DNA of 13,556 nt from Marinilabilia sp. UBA5340 (GTDB lineage Bacteria > Bacteroidota > Bacteroidia > Bacteroidales > Marinilabiliaceae). The position numbers were made by a program, and so were the translations under genes. The stretch spans positions 1-13,556 of the forward strand of contig DHQK01000213.1 in assembly GCA_002411085.1 (NCBI GenBank). The letters are read 5' to 3'. Below the pieces are notes generated by a model. The model saw only the letters and a list, made by a program, of their open reading frames with translations. It did not search any database and was not told where the DNA came from. This document shows, piece after piece, positions 6,810 to 13,556 of this stretch (positions within the stretch are counted from its first letter, which is position 1; each line of letters opens with the position of its first letter).

Positions 6810-9437
6810 ATGATCATAAAGAAATTATACACTATATCTCTTTTGTTGTATTGTTTTTCAGTGAGTTGGGTAGGTGCGCAAACTTTTGCTGACTTCTCTC
6901 TGGAAGCAAAATTACATTCTTTATCAATTGATAGTCTATCGCTTGAAGAGAAACTAGGATTGCTGCTTTATCCGCTCAATGATAGCTCACTAAATCCCAA
7001 AGAAAATGAGATAAAAAGTCCGTTGATTGCATCCCGAAAAGTTCTTAATGCAATTGATGGTTTCGTGGTTGACGGAGAGCGTTTCCCATTTCCCGATATC
7101 CATTCAATTGCCAATGTCAAGGATCCCGTATTACGTAAATTTCTCAGAAATGATCTCTTAACCTTCGTTGCCCGGCAAAACTATCGTTTTATTCTGGCCT
7201 CGAAAGAATATCTTTTTGAGGATGCAGAAAGGCCATGGAAGCCAGCAATTAATGATGATGATTTAGCTTTATGGGTTATATCCGGCAACAATGGGGACGC
7301 TATATCGGTAAATGCTGTAAAGGTGCCTGAAAAACTGTTAACTAAAAACCAGGGGTTGACACAGATCGATGATGGCAGAAGAAGGCGAGATGAGTTCAGC
7401 TCCTGGGTCGAAGAAAAGAATAATGAAACTGAACTCACCTTTGACGAGCTTGTATCGCAGGGTGTTTTATTTTTGTCCAATAACATAGAAAGAGATTATA
7501 ATAGAATTCTCAGGGCCTATAGAAACAAGATTCTTCTTGAAGAAGATCTGGACACAGGTTGTGAGAAGGTATTGCGACAACTCAGAAAGTTGAAAAGTGA
7601 TTTTACTCCAATTCAGATGGTTTCAAACTCCATCTCAGAGTTTGCCCGATGGACAGCTTTTCAAAAAGGAATACGTATTTTCAGCAGATCACAAAAGCAG
7701 TTTTTACCTGCTGATCTTTCCAATGTGAAAGCGGCCATTTGGTCGGATGTTAGCGAGGAGTCAAATGCAGCCTTCAATAAGTTACTTAATCTCCATATTC
7801 CGTTGCCAGATGCAGATAACGAGCAGATCAATTATGTTTTTTGGCTCGCTGATGGATCATTGCTCTCTGATTCCCTGGTGAAAAATAGACTGGAGCAAAT
7901 CGGGCAAGAATATCCCAAAACCAAAATTGCTCTGCTAATAGCTAACTCCGGTAATTTTTTTCAATCCCACAACCTGGCGGATTCTATTGACGCATTGTTT
8001 ACTGGAACTGCAGACTATCCACTTGTCTGGAACTTATTGGCACAGGCAGCTGCAGGGGGCATACATGTAAATATCGGAAACATCACCGATAATCGTTTTT
8101 CAGCTATAAAGCACTTGGTTCGTGATCAGCCAAGAACCAGATTGAAATTTGGGCTCCCTGAAGAAGCTGCCATGCATCGCGATTCCCTTTTGAGAATAGA
8201 CTCCCTGATGCTGAGAGCTATAGAAGAGAAAGCAACTCCAGGTGGGCAGGTACTGGTTGCGAGAGATGGCGTTGTGGTCTGGAATAAGGCTTATGGAAGT
8301 CATACCTATAACAATCAAATTAATACTAATCTTCTTGATTTATATGACCTGGCATCAGTGACAAAAATAACGGCCACCATTCCCGCTCTAATGAAGCTCT
8401 TCGAAGAGGAGCGCTGGCAAATGGAAGATACTTTGGGACTCTTTTTTCCTCAAACCGACACCACCTCCAAATCCGGTATCTCCATCAAAGAACTGCTGAT
8501 GCATGAAAGTGGACTTACGTCTTACATCCCTTTTTATCAAAAAACTATTGACCGTGATCGCCTCAAAGGAAGTCTCTTTGGTCGTCGGTATTCGTGGTTG
8601 TACAATATCAAGCTGGATGATTATATTTACCTGAACCGGACAGTTCGTTACCGGACCGATGTCTTTTCGGAACAAAACCACGACGACTTTGTAATTCCCG
8701 TAGCAGAGGATTTTTATATGAATAGAAATTATCTGGACTCTATGATGCTGCAGGTTATTGAATCACCCATGCGGACACGTCATCGTTATCTTTACAGTGA
8801 TCTTGGCTTTTACTTTTTGGGACAATTGGTTCCCGGGCTGACAGGCCAAAACCTGGATTTTTTTGCTGATTCGTTCTTTTACAGCCCCCTTGGAATGCAC
8901 CGCACCTCCTTTCTGCCCGTTAAGAGCTTTCCCCTGCAAGAGGTTGTTCCCACTGAACAGGACAAAGCCTTTCGTAAACAACTTATTCACGGTTGGGTGC
9001 ATGATCCGGGAGCAGCAATGATGGGAGGCGTGGCAGGTCATGCCGGGTTATTTGCCAATGCAACCGATATGGCCAAAATGATGCAAATGTACCTGAATAA
9101 GGGTCAATATGGTGGCTACCAGTATCTGAAAGAAAATACCATCAACTATTTTACCCGCTGCCATAGTAGGGAAAACAGACGTGGTCTGGGATTCGACAAA
9201 CCGGAACAAGACACCACTAAAGTGAGTCCTGTGTCCCTTTATGCATCTCCTGAATCGTATGGTCACAGCGGTTTTACTGGTACATTAGTTTGGGTTGATC
9301 CTCAATACGAGATCGTTTATGTGTTTTTGTCCAATAGAATACATCCAAATCAGTACAATAAGACCCTGATTCAGGAAAATTTCAGAACCCGTATTCAGGA
9401 TGTTATTTACAACGCCATAATTAGTTCCGACGAATAA
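6810..9437 (+). CDS. Secreted GH3-like (degenerate)/class C beta-lactamase-family serine hydrolase fusion
   Basis: An 875-residue protein from ATG 6810 (a GTG at 6804 is also in frame). Residues 1-24 are a signal peptide ending WVGAQ. Residues 25-260 resemble a GH3/NagZ N-terminal domain at both ends (SLSLEEKLGLLL at 42-53; the region 210-261 with VLFLSNNIERDYNRILRA and KVLRQLRKLK), but the NagZ signature KHFPGHG and the TDA-type nucleophile region are absent. Residues about 265-445 resemble a GH3 C-terminal alpha/beta region. Residues 455-870 are a serine beta-lactamase/DD-peptidase-like domain with S516-V-T-K519, Y662-S-D664 and H819-S-G, so that half looks active. Family knowledge: such fusions occur in Bacteroidota and are thought to act on peptidoglycan or its fragments. 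The location is probably the periplasm. A terminator and the MltF gene follow. The substrate is unknown. Confidence 0.85.
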   Translation: MIIKKLYTISLLLYCFSVSWVGAQTFADFSLEAKLHSLSIDSLSLEEKLGLLLYPLNDSSLNPKENEIKSPLIASRKVLNAIDGFVVDGERFPFPDIHSIANVKDPVLRKFLRNDLLTFVARQNYRFILASKEYLFEDAERPWKPAINDDDLALWVISGNNGDAISVNAVKVPEKLLTKNQGLTQIDDGRRRRDEFSSWVEEKNNETELTFDELVSQGVLFLSNNIERDYNRILRAYRNKILLEEDLDTGCEKVLRQLRKLKSDFTPIQMVSNSISEFARWTAFQKGIRIFSRSQKQFLPADLSNVKAAIWSDVSEESNAAFNKLLNLHIPLPDADNEQINYVFWLADGSLLSDSLVKNRLEQIGQEYPKTKIALLIANSGNFFQSHNLADSIDALFTGTADYPLVWNLLAQAAAGGIHVNIGNITDNRFSAIKHLVRDQPRTRLKFGLPEEAAMHRDSLLRIDSLMLRAIEEKATPGGQVLVARDGVVVWNKAYGSHTYNNQINTNLLDLYDLASVTKITATIPALMKLFEEERWQMEDTLGLFFPQTDTTSKSGISIKELLMHESGLTSYIPFYQKTIDRDRLKGSLFGRRYSWLYNIKLDDYIYLNRTVRYRTDVFSEQNHDDFVIPVAEDFYMNRNYLDSMMLQVIESPMRTRHRYLYSDLGFYFLGQLVPGLTGQNLDFFADSFFYSPLGMHRTSFLPVKSFPLQEVVPTEQDKAFRKQLIHGWVHDPGAAMMGGVAGHAGLFANATDMAKMMQMYLNKGQYGGYQYLKENTINYFTRCHSRENRRGLGFDKPEQDTTKVSPVSLYASPESYGHSGFTGTLVWVDPQYEIVYVFLSNRIHPNQYNKTLIQENFRTRIQDVIYNAIISSDE

Positions 9438-9452
9438 AAGGCAGATGAACTC

Positions 9453-9488
9453 AGCCCCGAACGTCCGAGGGTGCTTTTGTTTTTTTTG
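9453..9488 (+). terminator. Rho-independent terminator after the GH3/beta-lactamase fusion gene
   Basis: AGCCCC (9453-9458) pairs with GGGTGCT (9469-9475) with one bulged T, giving a 6-bp GC-rich stem. It is followed by TTTTGTTTTTTTTG (9475-9488). It lies 15 bp after the stop codon at 9437. The T-tract doubles as the start of the next promoter. Confidence 0.6.
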
Positions 9489-9507
9489 ATGGATTTTGGT
9501 ATATTTG
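9476..9507 (+). promoter_or_regulatory. Promoter of the MltF-like gene (TTTG-N20-TATATTTG)
   Basis: TTTG (9476-9479), a 20-nt spacer and TATATTTG (9500-9507) match the Bacteroidota housekeeping promoter consensus at both boxes and in spacing. It ends 21 bp before the ATG at 9529. This supports that start over the longer frame opening at TTG 9496, which lies inside the promoter. Confidence 0.7.
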
Positions 9508-9528
9508 AGTGTAACCAAACGTTCTTAC

Positions 9529-11004
9529 ATGAGAAAAATCTACCAATGTTTTCTGATTCTGTTACCTTTTTTTTCTTTCCTTTCCTGCTCGCCCAACGAA
9601 GATCTGCAAATTGATGTGACCGACAATGTCATGGTAGCTGAACCTCTTGTTCAACGAGATCTGCAACAGGTGCTCGACGAAGGTGTGCTTAGAGCCATTA
9701 TGGTTTACAGCAGTACCTCTTATTTTTTATACCGTGGGCAACCAATGGGGTATGAATATGAATTGCTTCAGCGGTTGGCTGATCATCTTAATGTCAAACT
9801 GGAGATTGTTTTAGCAAAAGACATCAATGAGCTGATCAATATGCTAAATAGAGGAGATGGCGATATTTTGGCTCATGGAATGACCGTGACACAAAGACGT
9901 CGACGTTTTGTATCATTTATGGACTATCTCTACCTTACCAGGCAGGTTCTGGTGCAGCGAAAACCGTCAAACTGGAGACAGATGAAATTGCACGAAATTG
10001 AGAAAGAATTGATTTCCGACCCCATTGAATTGATAGGACAAACTGTTTCCGTCAGAAGAAACACCGCCTATTATAGCCGTCTCAAAAATCTTCAACAGGA
10101 AATAGGAGGGAAGATTCTTGTTGATACCATTCCCGGTGAGTGTTCTACCCAGAAAATTATCAAGATGGTAGTGGATGGTGAATTAAACTATACTGTGGCA
10201 GATAATAATATTGCGCAAATAAATGCCTCTTATTATCCTGTTTTGGATGTAGAAAACCCTGTGAGTTTCTCTCAGCGTATATCGTGGGCTGTCAGAAAAA
10301 ATTCCGCAGAGTTGCTGGATACCCTCAATTACTGGGTTGATAAAATGAAGGATGATGTGAACTATTATGTGATTTACAACAAGTATTTTAAGAATACCCG
10401 TTCTTTTCAGCAGCGAATTTCTTCTGATTTTTATAGTGGAAATGGAGGAAGGGTCAGCCGTTTCGATAGCATTGTGAAATATCATGCCGACAGAATTGAC
10501 TGGGATTGGAGATTATTAAGTTCTGTTATTTACCAGGAATCACGCTTTAATCCGGTAGAGGAATCCTGGGCCGGAGCAAGAGGATTAATGCAATTAATGC
10601 CTGCCACAGCCAGAGAATTGGGAGTTTCGGATGTTACGGATCCCTCACAAAATATCAAAGCAGGAAGTACTTATTTGAATCAAATGTGGAACCGATGGGA
10701 GTCAATTCCTGACTCCAGTCAACGGCTCAAATTTACTTTAGCTTCCTATAATTGTGGTTATTCACATGTAGTCGATGCACGCCGGCTGGCTGAAAAATAT
10801 GATGCTGATCCTAAGCTTTGGGACAACAATGTGGAACAATACCTGCTTAACCTGATGTATCCCGAAAATTACAACGATGAAGTAGTTAGATATGGCTATG
10901 TAATGGGAGAGGAGCCGGTCAACTACGTCAATCAGATTCTGGAAAGATATGAACAATATGCTCAACTATTACCGGCCGATGATTCTCAGCCGACGAGTAA
11001 TTAA
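9529..11004 (+). CDS. mltF: MltF-like membrane-bound lytic transglycosylase (SBP_bac_3 + SLT domains), lipoprotein
   Basis: A 491-residue lipoprotein. A hydrophobic signal (residues 4-19) ends in SFLSC with C20 as the probable lipidation site. Residues about 45-290 form a periplasmic solute-binding-like domain (VLRAIMVY, GYEYELLQRLADHL, GDGDILAHGMTVTQRRR). Residues about 310-440 form a lysozyme-like SLT domain: catalytic E337 in SSVIYQESRF, then GARGLMQLMPATA (349-361) and the later TLASYNCGYSHV segment. This is the MltF architecture: the SLT domain cleaves the MurNAc-GlcNAc bond of peptidoglycan to give 1,6-anhydro products, and the N-terminal domain is thought to regulate it by binding muropeptides. 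Length is close to E. coli MltF (about 518). It has its own promoter, so it is not simply the second gene of an operon with the upstream fusion gene. Confidence 0.92.
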   Translation: MRKIYQCFLILLPFFSFLSCSPNEDLQIDVTDNVMVAEPLVQRDLQQVLDEGVLRAIMVYSSTSYFLYRGQPMGYEYELLQRLADHLNVKLEIVLAKDINELINMLNRGDGDILAHGMTVTQRRRRFVSFMDYLYLTRQVLVQRKPSNWRQMKLHEIEKELISDPIELIGQTVSVRRNTAYYSRLKNLQQEIGGKILVDTIPGECSTQKIIKMVVDGELNYTVADNNIAQINASYYPVLDVENPVSFSQRISWAVRKNSAELLDTLNYWVDKMKDDVNYYVIYNKYFKNTRSFQQRISSDFYSGNGGRVSRFDSIVKYHADRIDWDWRLLSSVIYQESRFNPVEESWAGARGLMQLMPATARELGVSDVTDPSQNIKAGSTYLNQMWNRWESIPDSSQRLKFTLASYNCGYSHVVDARRLAEKYDADPKLWDNNVEQYLLNLMYPENYNDEVVRYGYVMGEEPVNYVNQILERYEQYAQLLPADDSQPTSN

Positions 11005-11405
11005 TCATCGTCCTTTTTTTTCGTTAAAAAAAGCTGCTGAATATGCCAGAGCAATTCGTGTTCCACATAAGATCTTTACGTCAATTTGCCTTTGGGTTTG
11101 AGCTTTTTTCACCGGAGTATTTAATCAGACCTTGAAAACAGAAAATGCTTCTCCCTGAAAAAACAAAGAAGCATTTTCTTCCAAATTTTTCCGTGGTTTT
11201 ACGTTTTTTTTTAGTTAGAAACCTCTGTGCCAGTTGGTTAATCATCTGCCATGATCGCAACGTGCAAAGCGCTATATAATTAAAATTCAATATGTAAACA
11301 CGATATTTTTATTCTCTGTGTAAAATTTAAACAGTTTCTTAGTTTTATTTACTGATTAAAATCGATCAGACATAAAACACATATCATGGAAATAGGTATT
11401 TCGGA
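11005..11405. other. 401-bp gap between converging genes
   Basis: Non-coding space between mltF and the M18 gene, which converge. It contains an AT-only hairpin (11013-11033, eight T's and seven A's around CGTT), the 13-bp inverted repeat listed separately at 11140-11179, and a run of nine T's near 11204-11212. No TAnnTTTG box was found on either strand, nor any tRNA-like structure or convincing small reading frame. Confidence 0.6.
11140..11179. terminator. 13-bp perfect inverted repeat, probable bidirectional terminator
   Basis: AGAAAATGCTTCT (11140-11152) and AGAAGCATTTTCT (11167-11179) are exact reverse complements around a 14-nt loop. The flanks are T-rich when read in either direction. 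It lies 135 bp past the mltF stop and 226 bp past the M18 stop, between convergent genes, which fits a two-way terminator. The long distance to both genes is the main doubt. Confidence 0.6.
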
Positions 11406-12725
11406 CTAAGATATACTTTCTACCTCAAAAAACGTTCTGAATACTCTGATCATATATTCATGATCATAAGTTCCGGCCAGTTCTCTTACCGAATGCATGG
11501 CCAACATAGGATTGCCTACATCCACTGAGCGTATATCCATTTGGGTGGTCAATACATTCCCCAGAGTAGATCCGCCAGCCATGTCACTCCGGTTGACAAA
11601 TCTCTGACATGGCACACCAGCATGGCGACATAAAGCCTCAAAAACAGCCCCACTGTCTCCATCAGTAGTATACTTCTGGTTGGCATGTATTTTAATAACC
11701 GGTCCTTTATTCATCAATGGATGCAATACCGGATCATGTTTCCCGGGATGATTGGGATGAACAGAGTGTGCCATGTCTGCAGAAATCATGAAAGATTTGT
11801 GAAGTGTCTGTTGGATTCCTTCCTCATCCTCACCCAATTGTCTGAGTACTCTTTCATATATATTTTTAAACACCGGAGATCCAGCCCCTTGTTTTGTTTG
11901 ACTTCCTACTTCCTCATTGTCAAAAATGCAGAGAAAATTGGTAGCTGCAGAAGACCCGGTCTCCAAAAAACTTTTCAAACCTGCATGAACCATTGCCAGA
12001 TCATCCAGTTTGGGACTGGAAATGAATTCACTTTCCGGTCCCAGCAGACATCCTCTGTGGTGTTCGTAAAGCGTAATGTCAAAATCCAGAATTTTATCCG
12101 CTTCAACTTCTGCTTCTCTGGCCAGCATTTCTTTGAAATAACCTTTTCTTGACTTATCACCCAGAATTCCTGCCAACGGAAGCATATCTTTTTGTTTATT
12201 CAGTTCCACTCCCTCGTTTACCTGACGATTTAGATGAATTGCCAGGTTTGGAATCGTTAGCATTGGACGATTGAAATTAATCAGACGTGATTCAGGAAAA
12301 AGTGGATTTTCCCCTTCAATAACCACACGCCCTGCCATAGAAAGGGGCCTGTCAAGCCAACTCATGAGAATTGGGCCTCCATACACTTCAGTGTTGAATT
12401 TTAAATAATAGTCATCTTCTACCATTTCCGGTGAAGGTTTAATCTTAAATGAGGGGGAATCGCTATGAGCACAAATAAGGCGTGCTCCTGATTCTGAAGG
12501 AGCTTTGTGTCCGCAAATAAAAGCATAAACTGATGATCCGTTTTTGATGGTATAGTATTTACCACCAGGACTGATGTTCCATTTGTCCTCAAGCCTCAGA
12601 AAATCAAAGCCGGCGCTTTCCAATTGATCAGAAACATGTTTTACTACGTGATAAGAACTGGCTCCTTCATAAATGAAGTCAATTAATTCGGTGGCTGATT
12701 TTTTCGCTTTGTCCATATTGTTCAT
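11406..12725 (-). CDS. apeB: M18 family aminopeptidase (aspartyl aminopeptidase type)
   Basis: A 439-residue cytoplasmic dinuclear-zinc aminopeptidase that removes N-terminal residues, typically acidic ones, from peptides. The frame opens at 12782, but ATG 12725 (MNNMDKAKK) gives the normal M18 length; 12716 is also possible. Metal and catalytic residues in the M18 order, numbered from 12725, are H87 in ICAHSDSPSFKIKP, D241 in SPKLDD, E271/E272 in DNEEVGS, D317 in SADMAHS, and H411 in LAMHSVREL. The NPGGKYY-like segment near the N-terminus is SPGGKYYTI (52-60). All are intact. No signal peptide is seen. It is a lone minus-strand gene with its own promoter. It may finish breakdown of peptides alongside cytoplasmic DPP III, but the two genes are not linked. 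Confidence 0.94.
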   Translation of the reverse strand: MNNMDKAKKSATELIDFIYEGASSYHVVKHVSDQLESAGFDFLRLEDKWNISPGGKYYTIKNGSSVYAFICGHKAPSESGARLICAHSDSPSFKIKPSPEMVEDDYYLKFNTEVYGGPILMSWLDRPLSMAGRVVIEGENPLFPESRLINFNRPMLTIPNLAIHLNRQVNEGVELNKQKDMLPLAGILGDKSRKGYFKEMLAREAEVEADKILDFDITLYEHHRGCLLGPESEFISSPKLDDLAMVHAGLKSFLETGSSAATNFLCIFDNEEVGSQTKQGAGSPVFKNIYERVLRQLGEDEEGIQQTLHKSFMISADMAHSVHPNHPGKHDPVLHPLMNKGPVIKIHANQKYTTDGDSGAVFEALCRHAGVPCQRFVNRSDMAGGSTLGNVLTTQMDIRSVDVGNPMLAMHSVRELAGTYDHEYMIRVFRTFFEVESIS

Positions 12726-12852
12726 TTTTTGCCTGGAATAACCCAAGGTCTGTATTGTAATTATAGGCTCTTCATATAACAAAGTTAATCTATAGCGGTT
12801 CGGGAGAAAATGATTTTGTTCAATTTATAAGTAATACTTCTGTAGATAGCTG

Positions 12853-12883
12853 CAAATATATGACAATCAATTGATTAATCAAT
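12853..12883 (-). promoter_or_regulatory. Promoter of the M18 gene (minus strand ATTG-N19-TATATTTG)
   Basis: On the minus strand, ATTG (12883-12880) lies 19 nt before TATATTTG (12860-12853), matching the Bacteroidota consensus except for one base in the -33 box. The predicted transcript start leaves about 120 nt of leader before ATG 12725. The spacer is almost wholly occupied by overlapping palindromes. Confidence 0.6.
12865..12882. promoter_or_regulatory. Two overlapping 12-bp palindromes in the M18 promoter spacer (candidate operator)
   Basis: AATCAATTGATT (12865-12876) and TTGATTAATCAA (12871-12882) are each perfect palindromes and share six bases. They fill the region between the -7 and -33 boxes of the M18 promoter, where a bound dimeric regulator would block or alter transcription. 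The AT-rich composition makes such palindromes easier to form by chance. Confidence 0.4.
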
Positions 12884-13224
12884 TAATAATTGACTCAAAA
12901 TCCTAATAGTCAAACCTTTGGGTCTAACTATGATTAACGAACTATATGTATGAAGGTATCCACCTAATAAATGCACAAATAAAATTATTCTTTCGAACAA
13001 AAAAAATATTCTAAAATTATAGTTCAGGCTTGATGTTCCTCATTTTTTGTTATAAATTTACTTAAAAGAGGTGGTGGAAATTTAAAATTAATTGATTAGG
13101 AATGAAATTTGATTAAGTAAATAAAGTTTTTTAAAATCAGACTATTAAGAGCATATTGGATTGGTTCAATGAAGAAACAATGGTTTGATTCGCGAAATAT
13201 ATTTATTTAAATGATATTTAAAAT

Positions 13225-13518
13225 ATGAAACATTATCGCATAAAGGTAAGAGATGATAAGGCTGCGTTTTTGGAGGAATTATTAAGGTATTTGGATTTCC
13301 TTGATTACGAGCAGGTAGAAAATTTTTCCGAACCACGCATTTATTCCAACTTTGAGTTGCGATCTCGGAAGGATCAGCAAAATGAAACCTCAGGACAAAA
13401 AACAACGGTTCGGAAAAAAGATAAAATATCTCAGGAGCAGAGTTCCTCAGCAGATAGTCTGAGAGAAGTACTGGCGCGAATTGATCAAATGAGGGATCAG
13501 TCCAGAAAAAGCAAATAA
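13225..13518 (+). CDS. Small charged protein, antitoxin-like (hypothetical)
   Basis: A 97-residue protein. The N-terminal part (MKHYRIKVRDDKAAFLEELL, then RYLDFLDYEQVE) predicts one beta-strand and an amphipathic helix, then a hydrophilic, lysine- and serine-rich tail with a final helix (SLREVLARIDQMRDQSRK). This build resembles small Bacteroidota proteins that precede RelE/ParE-type toxins, but I see no definite family motif, so the function is an inference. A toxin partner would have to start after 13518, and only 38 bp remain in the window. The start ATG at 13225 is the only sensible one. The opposite-strand frame here is hydrophobic and lacks gene-like features. There is no clear promoter box upstream. 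Confidence 0.65.
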   Translation: MKHYRIKVRDDKAAFLEELLRYLDFLDYEQVENFSEPRIYSNFELRSRKDQQNETSGQKTTVRKKDKISQEQSSSADSLREVLARIDQMRDQSRKSK

Positions 13519-13556
13519 TACCATTAAAAAACCTCAAACAAAAACCTCTCCGAAAA

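Larger units (their letters stand above)
12726..13224. other. About 500-bp AT-rich intergenic region between divergent genes
   Basis: Space between the M18 gene (minus) and the small plus-strand gene at 13225. It holds the M18 promoter and its palindromes (12853-12884), and a further copy of the TTAATTGATTA motif at 13088-13098. From about 12960 to 13224 it is very AT-rich, and I see no consensus plus-strand promoter or RNA gene there. A 13-codon frame at 13169-13210 is too short to support. Confidence 0.6.

Noticed and set aside
11013..11033. T8/A7 hairpin just after mltF as a terminator
   Set aside because: The stem is made only of A-T pairs with no GC part, so it is weak; the 13-bp repeat further on is a better candidate.
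11685..12152. 155-residue plus-strand open frame inside the M18 gene
   Set aside because: It lies wholly opposite the M18 coding sequence, which has all family motifs; the frame is an antisense shadow.
12726..12782. Longer start for the M18 protein at 12782
   Set aside because: It adds 19 residues not expected in the family, while ATG 12725 gives the usual length.
13169..13210. 13-codon frame MKKQWFDSRNIFI before the small gene, possible leader peptide
   Set aside because: It has no attenuator-like hairpin or biased codons, and such short frames are common in AT-rich DNA.
13166..13537. 123-residue open frame on the minus strand over the small plus-strand gene
   Set aside because: Its translation is rich in F, L and P with no domain pattern, and it overlaps a plus-strand frame with a sensible start and a coherent charged, helical composition.
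1..13556. Possible CRISPR, tRNA, rRNA, insertion sequence or phage elements
   Set aside because: I found no spaced direct repeats, tRNA-like arms, transposase-like frames or long terminal inverted repeats.

Overview
The window looks like a chromosomal segment of a Bacteroidota bacterium, most likely in or near the Bacteroidales/Marinilabiliales. The support is a TonB-dependent receptor with an N-terminal carboxypeptidase-regulatory-like domain, an M49 dipeptidyl peptidase of the Bacteroides type, a GH3/class C beta-lactamase fusion, a LytS-type kinase, and several matches to the Bacteroidota promoter consensus (TTTG or TTG, about 19-21 nt, TAnnTTTG). The DNA is moderately AT-rich and most genes start without a clear Shine-Dalgarno sequence. 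I see no rRNA, tRNA, CRISPR array, transposase or phage gene. The exact taxon is an inference.

Layout, left to right. (1) 1-1796, minus strand: a tight three-gene run of short-chain dehydrogenase, hotdog acyl-CoA thioesterase and dipeptidyl peptidase III; the last runs off the left edge. (2) 2020-4834, plus strand: a compact TonB-dependent receptor followed 31 bp later by a secreted TPR-like protein, probably one transcript. (3) 4984-6042, plus: a four-helix membrane histidine kinase of the LytS/YehU type with no LytTR regulator nearby. It converges on (4) 6135-6539, minus: a stand-alone receiver protein, with a hairpin between the two. (5) 6810-9437, plus: a large secreted protein joining an apparently degenerate GH3 (NagZ-like) region to an intact-looking serine beta-lactamase-family domain. 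(6) 9529-11004, plus: an MltF-like lipoprotein lytic transglycosylase with its own well-formed promoter, whose -33 box sits in the T-tract of the preceding terminator. (7) 11406-12725, minus: an M18 aminopeptidase whose promoter spacer holds two overlapping 12-bp palindromes. (8) 13225-13518, plus: a small charged protein of antitoxin-like build at the right edge.

Functionally, the centre-right part (5 and 6) is envelope and peptidoglycan metabolism. The receptor/TPR pair suggests outer-membrane uptake or handling of an unknown ligand. DPP III and the M18 aminopeptidase are housekeeping peptide degradation, and the dehydrogenase and thioesterase suggest acyl or lipid metabolism. I did not find a clearly new multi-gene system. 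The items most worth a second look are the degenerate GH3 domain of the fusion protein, the palindromes in the M18 promoter, the receptor/TPR pair beside an orphan kinase, and the antitoxin-like gene whose partner would lie outside the window.
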